A stretch of 6,638 bases of DNA from Clostridia bacterium (GTDB lineage Bacteria > Bacillota > Clostridia > Monoglobales > Firm-18), in the NCBI GenBank assembly GCA_017408205.1, contig JAFQVC010000074.1, forward strand, positions 1-6,638. Reading direction: 5' to 3'. Made by a program: the position numbers and the translations under genes. Under the pieces are notes generated by a model that worked only from the letters and a program-made list of their open reading frames with translations, was not told where the DNA came from and did not search any database. Shown here one piece after another: positions 1-4,661 of this stretch. Positions within the stretch are counted from its first letter, which is position 1. Each line of letters starts with the position of its first letter.

Positions 1-441
1 GTACTTGGTATAGTATTTTCAATTATCGTTTTTGTGTTTAACATTTCTAAACTTAATATTGACGTGTCAAAGGTAGAAAACGATAAGATTAATTCAGATG
101 TTGACGTTGAAAATCTTCATAAAGACACTGTGGTTGTGTATGTAACAGGTCCGCTGTTCTTTACAAACTGCGACAAATTAATCGCATTTTTTAAAGAGCT
201 GGCACCCTGCAAAAAGATAATTCTGTCAATGAGAGGAGTGCCTTATATTGACATTACCGCAACATCGGCACTTCTTGACTGTTATCTTGAAAAAACTTCA
301 CAGGGCACAGAATTTGTGTTCAGCGGTTTGCAGGAAAGAGTTATGGAAAGTTTCAAACGCGGTGAATTTATGGAAAAAGTAGGGCAGGACAAGTTCTACT
401 GGAGTGTGGATAAGGTTCTGTTGGAAACTGCAACTAAATAA
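1..441 (+). CDS. SulP-family anion permease, C-terminal part with STAS domain (5' end outside window)
   Basis: The frame is open from the first base and ends in TAA at 439-441, so this is the last 146 residues of a longer protein; the GTG at 34 is internal. Residues 1-13 are hydrophobic, as expected for the end of the last membrane helix. Residues about 42-140 form a STAS domain: a beta strand running into GPLFF (residues 50-54), then the SMRGVPYID segment leading into DITATSAL, and later FSGL. This order is typical of SulP permeases, which carry sulfate, bicarbonate or other anions and keep a cytoplasmic STAS domain at the C-terminus. Asp84 in DITAT lies at the usual nucleotide/phosphorylation-loop position. 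The anion carried cannot be told from this part. The gene is followed by a hairpin terminator at 468-506 that appears to belong to an inserted cassette. Family assignment is firm. Confidence 0.88.
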   Translation, partial: VLGIVFSIIVFVFNISKLNIDVSKVENDKINSDVDVENLHKDTVVVYVTGPLFFTNCDKLIAFFKELAPCKKIILSMRGVPYIDITATSALLDCYLEKTSQGTEFVFSGLQERVMESFKRGEFMEKVGQDKFYWSVDKVLLETATK

Positions 442-442
442 T

Positions 443-460
443 TAATAAAGAGCATTGAGT
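443..460 (+). repeat. Left copy of 18-nt direct repeat
   Basis: TAATAAAGAGCATTGAGT starts two bases after the permease stop codon and is identical to 1654-1671. Here the sequence continues as GTTTGATATG and cannot fold into the terminator made by the right copy. It looks like half a terminator separated from its partner arm. Confidence 0.8.
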
Positions 461-467
461 GTTTGAT

Positions 468-506
468 ATGTCCCCAAAAGTTATACACTTTTGGGGCATA
501 TTTTTT
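468..506 (+). terminator. Intrinsic terminator after the permease gene
   Basis: A 9-bp stem pairs CCCCAAAAG (472-480) with CTTTTGGGG (488-496) around a 7-nt loop. A few more pairs are possible outside it (ATG with CAT) if T471 is bulged. TAT and a run of six T (501-506) follow. It would end the permease transcript, although it lies inside the putative inserted segment. Confidence 0.8.
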
Positions 507-517
507 GCACCTTTTGA

Positions 518-546
518 TTGACTGATAAAAATCAATGTGGTACAAT
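518..546 (+). promoter_or_regulatory. Sigma-A-type promoter inside the cassette
   Basis: A -35 box TTGACT (518-523) and a -10 box TACAAT (541-546) are separated by exactly 17 nt. Transcription would start near 553. It lies just after the terminator at 468-506 and could drive the gene remnant at 602-940 and the gene at 955. A short imperfect inverted repeat, TTGATT (514-519) with AATCAA (530-535), overlaps the promoter and could be an operator, though this is weak. Confidence 0.6.
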
Positions 547-579
547 TTGGGAGTAAGGAAGTATAACAAGGGTGAATGT

Positions 580-598
580 ACAAAAGTAGGCACGTCCC
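580..598 (-). repeat. GGGACG...CTTTTGT motif, left inverted copy
   Basis: Read on the minus strand, this is GGGACG, six bases, then CTTTTGT. The element at 1565-1580 has the same two blocks on the plus strand with a three-base gap. The two copies point in opposite directions and bracket the gene remnant and the 198-residue gene. The open frame of the remnant begins only 4 bases to the right, suggesting that the gene is truncated at this element. This copy does not form a clear hairpin and is degenerate. Confidence 0.4.
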
Positions 599-601
599 TG
601 A

Positions 602-940
602 TTTCTTCTCTATGAGTTTTTTGATAATTATTACGAAAAGAATTCGCCTGATAATAATGCCTCATATAACGTATTCTTTAACAATTGTTCGAGTGTTGTA
701 ATGACAGGGTTAAACAAGGGGGTTTTGAAGGATGGAACAAAGGTTTTCGGGTTCATTGATAAAGCAATAACAGGAAATCCTAATAAGAAAATGGCAATAT
801 TGCAAAGCGTATTTTATAATTCGGAATTTACTGCTGAAGCATCACATAAAGTTATCAATGATAAGCTTTGGGAAATAAATAATCAACCTTGGTGGAAGAA
901 AAATATGTATATTGCTGAGAAACTTGAAAAGTTGCATTAA
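602..940 (+). pseudogene. 5'-truncated remnant of a protein with an NNC motif (possible papain-like or toxin C-terminus)
   Basis: One frame is open from 602 to the TAA at 938-940 (112 codons), with stops in the same frame at 599-601 and 587-589. The ATG at 701 has no ribosome binding site, and the protein-like sequence clearly continues upstream of it, so I treat 701 as internal. Residues 21-30 read SYNVFFNNCS. Such YN-x(4)-NNC strings precede the catalytic cysteine in several permuted papain-like or NlpC/P60-related domains found at the C-termini of RHS-like and other exported toxins; that link rests on motif memory only. In permuted families the catalytic histidine lies before the cysteine, so it would be missing here. 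The rest is lysine-rich with Trp-Trp near the end (NQPWWKK). The next gene starts 14 nt downstream with a good ribosome binding site, as in toxin/immunity pairs. Function is probably lost. Confidence 0.5.
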
Positions 941-943
941 AGC

Positions 944-950
944 GGAGGTG
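944..950 (+). promoter_or_regulatory. Ribosome binding site fixing the GTG start at 955
   Basis: GGAGGTG lies 4 nt before GTG 955-957, in the 14-nt gap after the stop codon at 938-940. It supports a non-ATG start for the 198-residue gene. The close packing suggests that this gene was co-transcribed and perhaps translationally linked with the truncated gene before it. Confidence 0.75.
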
Positions 951-954
951 TGTA

Positions 955-1551
955 GTGAAGAATAAATACATAATACTGTCTAGCGCTATAATTTTTGGGA
1001 TAGGTATAATTTTACTCATTAGCGTGGGGCTTCAAACCTTGATATACCAGAAAAAGCAAATTTATATAATTCAAGATAGTGCATATGATTATTTGACAGA
1101 AAAATATAATAGAGAACCCATATATCTGGGGAATGGAAATTACTATGATTCGGTATTTTTTTATGATGCTTATTTTGAAGAGAAAGACCATTTTCAGGTA
1201 AGATATATTAGTGCAAGTTCTTCCTTTGAGGATGATTATTTACAGAATATATTAGTTGGTGAATTGAAAAAGATTATAAATGACAGACTCGTTGTGTTGG
1301 GTTATTCAGACACCGAGATTTATGTAAGGGCAATGATTGGAACACCACGAGATTTGACTAACAGATTATATGAGTATTATAAAAAATTAGGAAGAGAACC
1401 TAGGGTTCAGGATATTATAGGGTTGGAGAAGTTTTCTCATATTACTGTTTATTTTAATAAAGATGTTGTAAGTGAAAGCGAAAAAGAAAGAATTAATAAT
1501 CTTTTGGCAGATTTGCCTATCGAAAGGATCGATTATAGAGTGCGCGAGTGA
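955..1551 (+). CDS. Small membrane-anchored protein of unknown function (possible immunity partner)
   Basis: This 198-residue protein starts with GTG, chosen because of the strong GGAGGTG just upstream. Residues 1-4 are MKNK, residues about 5-30 form one hydrophobic helix, and YQKKQ follows. It is probably an N-in signal anchor with residues of about 36-198 outside the cell. The outer part is rich in Tyr, Asp and Glu in its first half (for example YLGNGNYYDS) and ends in a charged stretch, ESEKERINNLLADLPIERID. I do not recognise the family. Position suggests an immunity or accessory protein for the gene remnant at 602-940, 14 nt upstream, since immunity genes commonly sit directly downstream of toxin C-termini and may be membrane-bound; this is inference. 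The frame is intact although its neighbour is broken. TTG is its commonest leucine codon, unlike the flanking hydrolase gene. Confidence 0.75.
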   Translation: MKNKYIILSSAIIFGIGIILLISVGLQTLIYQKKQIYIIQDSAYDYLTEKYNREPIYLGNGNYYDSVFFYDAYFEEKDHFQVRYISASSSFEDDYLQNILVGELKKIINDRLVVLGYSDTEIYVRAMIGTPRDLTNRLYEYYKKLGREPRVQDIIGLEKFSHITVYFNKDVVSESEKERINNLLADLPIERIDYRVRE

Positions 1552-1557
1552 CGAAGT

Positions 1558-1582
1558 ACACAAGGGGACGGTTCTTTTGTGT
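1558..1582 (+). repeat. REP-like palindrome with GGGACG...CTTTTGT motif
   Basis: ACACAAGGG (1558-1566) pairs with CTTTTGTGT (1574-1582), counting two G-T pairs, to give a 9-bp stem around the 7-nt loop GACGGTT. It starts 7 nt after the stop codon of the 198-residue gene. From memory, very similar elements (ACACAAGGGGACGGTTC with a CTTTTGTGT arm) are scattered in intergenic regions of many Clostridia and related bacteria, in a style like REP sequences handled by Y1-type (RAYT) transposases. It has no long T run, so it is a poor terminator. A degenerate inverted relative lies at 580-598. Confidence 0.6.
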
Positions 1583-1583
1583 T

Positions 1584-1653
1584 ATATTAGTTTTCAGTTT
1601 AGAGTTATGAATTCGGGCGTTGCCAAAATGTTATGATGTGCTTTGCACAGTTA
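1584..1653. other. Noncoding right end of the cassette with a small hairpin
   Basis: There is no plausible gene here. The stretch holds a 5-bp hairpin TGTGC (1637-1641) with GCACA (1645-1649) around TTT, and a GTTATGA string repeated at 1605-1611 and 1630-1636. It leads directly into the right 18-nt direct repeat. Small hairpins near an end could be recognition structures of a mobile element, but nothing else supports that. Confidence 0.35.
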
Positions 1654-1671
1654 TAATAAAGAGCATTGAGT
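1654..1671 (+). repeat. Right copy of 18-nt direct repeat
   Basis: It is identical to 443-460. Here the repeat supplies the 5' arm and first loop bases of the terminator at 1658-1689, so this copy appears to be the intact, functional context. Confidence 0.8.
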
Positions 1672-1689
1672 TTTCAATGCTCTTTTATT
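1658..1689 (+). terminator. Intrinsic terminator, probably the original one of the permease gene
   Basis: AAAGAGCATTGA (1658-1669) pairs perfectly with TCAATGCTCTTT (1674-1685) around the 4-nt loop GTTT, and TATT follows. The 12-bp stem ends just before the promoter of the next operon. It now terminates whatever transcript crosses the cassette. Confidence 0.8.
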
Positions 1690-1692
1690 ATA

Positions 1693-1721
1693 TTGACAAA
1701 CATTTTATTTCCAATTATAAT
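1693..1721 (+). promoter_or_regulatory. Perfect-consensus sigma-A promoter of the hydrolase operon
   Basis: TTGACA (1693-1698) and TATAAT (1716-1721) match both consensus hexamers exactly, with a 17-nt spacer. The expected start, about seven bases after the -10 box, is near A1728, the first base of the ribosome binding site. The leader would then be only about 10 nt. No obvious operator palindrome or catabolite-response element is visible. Such a strong core promoter suggests constitutive or repressor-controlled expression rather than dependence on an activator. Confidence 0.8.
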
Positions 1722-1727
1722 ATTTTC

Positions 1728-1733
1728 AGGTGA
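1728..1733 (+). promoter_or_regulatory. Ribosome binding site fixing the ATG start at 1738
   Basis: AGGTGA lies 4 nt before ATG 1738-1740. The frame is open further upstream, to an ATG at 1666, but that start lies inside the terminator hairpin and upstream of the promoter, so 1738 is the real start. Confidence 0.8.
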
Positions 1734-1737
1734 TAAT

Positions 1738-2988
1738 ATGAAAAATTTAATCAGGGTTGTTTTGCCTAAACAATATAATCTTGTAGTTGGAGATACTTTC
1801 CAGATTTTTTATCGCGGTGTTGTGGAAGCACCAAATCCTTATTGCTACGATATTTTATCTGTATGCGAAAAAGGCAGGAACTATCCCAGATATTTTGAGT
1901 TTACCCCCGAGGAAGAGGGAGAATACGACCTTACAATTTCCGTATATTCTGCGGACAAAACATTGATTGGACAGGGAATCACGAAATTAAAGGTTTCAAA
2001 GCCAAAACTTCCCCAAAAGCCACTTAATATTTTATGTATCGGTGATTCGCTGACAGCAGGAGGCACCTGGGTAAAAGAAGTGCATAGAAGACTTTGTGAT
2101 GACGGAATTAAAGATGTCACATTTATAGGAACGTGCCAAAAAGATGAGGTTGGTTTTGAGGGCTACGGCGGTTGGGAATGGTCCAACTATACCTTAGGTA
2201 GTAAAACCCCGTCGTTGTGGGTGACTTGTAATTCCGACAAAAAGGTGTGCGACCAGCATTCCTTGTGGAAAGATGGAAAGGGAGAAATATGGCAACTGGA
2301 AACAATAGATATAGGTCGGCTTAAATTTAACAGATACGGCGGACACAAAGGGGAAAGACCAACGGGCGTGCTTACTCATTACCAGAACGCCGTTTCAAAA
2401 ACACCCATAGAAATAATTAATACTTATGACGAAAAGCCAAATCCTTTTTATGATTTGGAAAAGGGTGAGGTCTGCCTTAAGACATATTGCGAAAAGTACG
2501 GTTTTGAGGGAATTGATATTGTATATATTTTGCTTGGTGCAAACGGACTTATCGGCAACGAAAAACCAATACCGAAGTTTTGCGAAGACGTGGCTAAAAA
2601 AGCAAAAACATTTATAGATATAATTAACCGTGATTATCCCAAAGTACAAATACGCCTTATGACGATGCCTGTTCCGTCAGTAAACGGAGGTACAGGTGCA
2701 AGTTACGGTGCAAAACTACCTTACTGCGATGATTACGGACTTGCGGTTTACACTATGGAGTTAAATGCTGCGTACGAAAAACTATCTTGCGAATATGTAA
2801 AAACAGTAAATATTCCAAGTCAGTTTGACTCCGAATACAATTATCCCTGTGAAGAAAAACCCGTAAATGTAAGAAGTACAAAAACGGAAATAGTAGGTAC
2901 AAACGGACTGCATCCGTCAGATGACGGTTATATGCAGATAGCAGATGCAGTTTACAGAGATGTTGTGGGCACAATTAATAATTTATAA
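1738..2988 (+). CDS. SGNH/GDSL-family hydrolase with N-terminal beta-rich domain (probable carbohydrate esterase)
   Basis: The protein has 416 residues and no signal peptide, so it is probably cytoplasmic. Residues 1-about 90 look like an all-beta domain (alternating strands, EEEGEYDLTISVYSAD). The SGNH domain follows: block I is CIGDSLTAGG with Ser104 as nucleophile, EGYGGWEW (141-148) is the likely block II glycine region, LLGANG (265-270) is block III with Asn269, and NGLHPSDDGY (389-398) is block V with His392. The residue three before that histidine is Asn389 where most relatives have Asp, so the triad may be altered. SGNH enzymes hydrolyse esters, often acetyl groups on sugars; the exact substrate is unknown. 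The AAGGAGA ribosome binding site of the next gene overlaps this gene's stop codon, and the gap to that GH36-like gene is 11 nt, so the two share a transcript. The middle (about 150-250) is longer than in minimal SGNH enzymes. Confidence 0.85.
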   Translation: MKNLIRVVLPKQYNLVVGDTFQIFYRGVVEAPNPYCYDILSVCEKGRNYPRYFEFTPEEEGEYDLTISVYSADKTLIGQGITKLKVSKPKLPQKPLNILCIGDSLTAGGTWVKEVHRRLCDDGIKDVTFIGTCQKDEVGFEGYGGWEWSNYTLGSKTPSLWVTCNSDKKVCDQHSLWKDGKGEIWQLETIDIGRLKFNRYGGHKGERPTGVLTHYQNAVSKTPIEIINTYDEKPNPFYDLEKGEVCLKTYCEKYGFEGIDIVYILLGANGLIGNEKPIPKFCEDVAKKAKTFIDIINRDYPKVQIRLMTMPVPSVNGGTGASYGAKLPYCDDYGLAVYTMELNAAYEKLSCEYVKTVNIPSQFDSEYNYPCEEKPVNVRSTKTEIVGTNGLHPSDDGYMQIADAVYRDVVGTINNL

Positions 2989-2999
2989 GGAGAGACATT

Positions 3000-4580
3000 A
3001 TGTTTAAATCAATCAAAAGAGAACCTTGTTTTGTGGAAATGCAGACATCAAGAGGTTGGGAAAGTGCAATAAAATCAAATGACAGTTACAGTACTAAAGC
3101 AGGACTTGTAAAGTATCAAAACGGAGATATTGTCCTTGTTGAAACAACCGAGCCCGTAGAAAGAATAAGATTAAGATGGAATGACGACTTTACTTTTGTT
3201 AAGCGTGTTTTAGGTGATGCCCCGGGTGTTGAGTTTGGTGATATGGCGTGGATGCCTGTATATCCCGAAAAGCATTGGGCGTGGTACATTCAGTGCTATG
3301 ACGGCAAAACCGCTCACGGTTACGGTGTAAAAACAGGTTGCAACAGTTTTTGCTTCTGGCAGTTGGATCAGGAGGGTATTTCATTAGTTTTAGACGTACG
3401 TAACGGCGGATGCGGAGTAATGCTTAAAAGCCCTCTTGTTTGTGCAACAGTAGTGGAAAGAGAGGGGTTGCTTACAGAAACACCTTATAAAGCGTGTCAG
3501 GAGTTTTGTAAGTTAATGTGTGAAAAACCCAATCTTCCGTCTCGTCCCGTTTTCGGTCTTAACAACTGGTATTATGCTTACGGCGATATTTCCCGTGAAA
3601 GCGTATTGGAAGATACGAAATTAACTATGGAACTGTGTGCCGATACTAAACACAGACCGTATATGTTAATAGATGACGGCTGGCAGTTATTAAGGGAGCC
3701 AAGTTACATCGGCGGTCCTTTTGTGCCAAACGAGAAATTTGGTGATATGGCAGAACTTGCGGCAAAAATGTCCGATATGGGTGTTGACCCGGGACTATGG
3801 ATAAGACCGCTTCTTACAAAAGAAAAAGTAAGTGAAAATATGCTTCACCCAAGACGCCTTGGCACAGGGGGAGGAGTATTTTTAGACCCGTCAAAAGATG
3901 AGGTACTGGAGTTTGTGGCAGACATTGTTAAAACAGTTTCTGATAACGGCTATAAAGTAATTAAATACGACTTTACTGCTCCTGATATGATGACTGCAGA
4001 CATTTATGACGAAATATATTTAAAGGAAAATCTTACAGACGGTGGTTGGCATTTTGACGACATAAGCGTTACTAATGCACAGATAATTAAAAAACTGTAT
4101 GAAAAAATTCAGGATGCCGCAGGGGACTCTCTGGTTATGGGTTGCAATACATATAATCATCTGGCTGCAGGAATTCATCAGATTCAAAGAAGTTGTCTTG
4201 ACACAAACGGACACAACTGGGAGAAGACAAGAAGAAACGGTGTTAATCCTCTGGCATTCCGTATGCCGCAGAACAATACCTTCTTTATTGCAGACCCTGA
4301 CTGTGCTGCAATTACAGACAAGAGCCCTCATGAAATGAACGTAAGATTTTTTGAGGCCTGTGCTTTGTCGGGCGAAAGTTTGTTTATTTCGGTTACACCA
4401 GGACTTTTAAGTAATGAGCACAAAAAACGTCTTAAAGAAAGTTTTAAAATTGCAGATGCAGGTTGTCAGTGTGAGCCCATTGACTGGCTTGACACAAGTT
4501 GCCCGAGACAGTATATGGTAAACGGCGAAATCAGAACTTTCAACTGGTATGATATAACTAACGGTGTAAATATATATTAA
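3000..4580 (+). CDS. GH36-like alpha-galactosidase (clan GH-D), cytoplasmic
   Basis: The protein has 526 residues and starts at ATG 3000, 6 nt after AAGGAGA (2987-2993). Residues 1-about 178 form the N-terminal beta-rich domain. Residues about 184-480 form the TIM barrel: FGLNNWYYAYG (185-195), LIDDGWQ (223-229, with the paired Asp that holds the sugar), GLWIRP (265-270) and VIKYDF (320-325). Asp324 is the likely nucleophile. Asp401 in CLDTNGHNWEKTRRNGVN is the likely acid/base, matching the DDTSG-x-x-W-x-RTR pattern of relatives. The C-terminal domain is short (about 45 residues), and the whole is well below the roughly 700 residues of classical GH36 enzymes. It should release terminal alpha-galactose or a related sugar by a retaining mechanism. 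No signal peptide is present, so it would work on imported oligosaccharides. It is the last gene of the operon with the SGNH hydrolase. The family is firm; the substrate is not. Confidence 0.85.
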   Translation: MFKSIKREPCFVEMQTSRGWESAIKSNDSYSTKAGLVKYQNGDIVLVETTEPVERIRLRWNDDFTFVKRVLGDAPGVEFGDMAWMPVYPEKHWAWYIQCYDGKTAHGYGVKTGCNSFCFWQLDQEGISLVLDVRNGGCGVMLKSPLVCATVVEREGLLTETPYKACQEFCKLMCEKPNLPSRPVFGLNNWYYAYGDISRESVLEDTKLTMELCADTKHRPYMLIDDGWQLLREPSYIGGPFVPNEKFGDMAELAAKMSDMGVDPGLWIRPLLTKEKVSENMLHPRRLGTGGGVFLDPSKDEVLEFVADIVKTVSDNGYKVIKYDFTAPDMMTADIYDEIYLKENLTDGGWHFDDISVTNAQIIKKLYEKIQDAAGDSLVMGCNTYNHLAAGIHQIQRSCLDTNGHNWEKTRRNGVNPLAFRMPQNNTFFIADPDCAAITDKSPHEMNVRFFEACALSGESLFISVTPGLLSNEHKKRLKESFKIADAGCQCEPIDWLDTSCPRQYMVNGEIRTFNWYDITNGVNIY

Positions 4581-4627
4581 TAGGGGATGTAAAAATCGTC
4601 CAGAACGTAAAAAAAGCATTATACAAT

Positions 4628-4661
4628 AAACCCTCTCAAGAATTCTTGAGAGGGTTTTTAT
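4628..4661. terminator. Bidirectional terminator between convergent genes
   Basis: AAACCCTCTCAAG (4628-4640) pairs perfectly with CTTGAGAGGGTTT (4645-4657) around AATT, which continues the same palindrome. The plus strand has a T5 run (4655-4659), and the minus strand reads TTTATTGT after the stem. It ends the hydrolase operon from the left and the regulator gene from the right; the regulator's stop codon touches it. Confidence 0.9.

Larger units (their letters stand above)
443..1671. mobile_element. Putative inserted accessory cassette bounded by 18-nt direct repeats
   Basis: The same 18 nt (TAATAAAGAGCATTGAGT) occurs at 443-460 and 1654-1671, 1211 nt apart. The right copy makes up the 5' arm of a terminator hairpin (1658-1685). 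The left copy has no partner arm. If the segment between them and one copy are removed, the permease stop codon is followed at once by that terminator and then by the hydrolase promoter, a compact and ordinary arrangement. Leucine codons inside also differ: TTG is commonest in the gene at 955-1551 by hand count, whereas CTT is commonest in the hydrolase gene at 1738. No transposase or integrase gene is present. The repeats could be an attachment core, a long target duplication or a product of recombination. The insertion itself is an inference. Confidence 0.45.

Noticed and set aside
396..665. Minus-strand open frame of 89 codons across the end of the permease gene and the terminator
   Set aside because: It runs through a strong terminator hairpin and the 3' end of a real gene, has no ribosome binding site, and the product resembles no protein.
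576..701. Small plus-strand frame (ATG 576, TAA 699-701) overlapping the ATG at 701 as TAATG
   Set aside because: The purine stretch AGGGTGA runs directly into the ATG, too close for use. The sequence is not protein-like, and the competing frame from 602 carries the recognisable motif, so the overlap is probably chance.
701..940. ATG 701 as the true start of a 79-residue protein
   Set aside because: There is no ribosome binding site, and the protein-like sequence with the NNC motif lies upstream in the same frame. It is annotated as a truncated remnant from 602.
1666..1737. Upstream start of the SGNH hydrolase at ATG 1666
   Set aside because: It lies in the terminator stem and upstream of the perfect promoter; the 24 extra codons would not be on the transcript.
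4020..4331. Minus-strand open frame of 103 codons inside the GH36-like gene
   Set aside because: It is fully inside a well-supported gene with conserved motifs on the other strand and has no start signal; it is a shadow frame.
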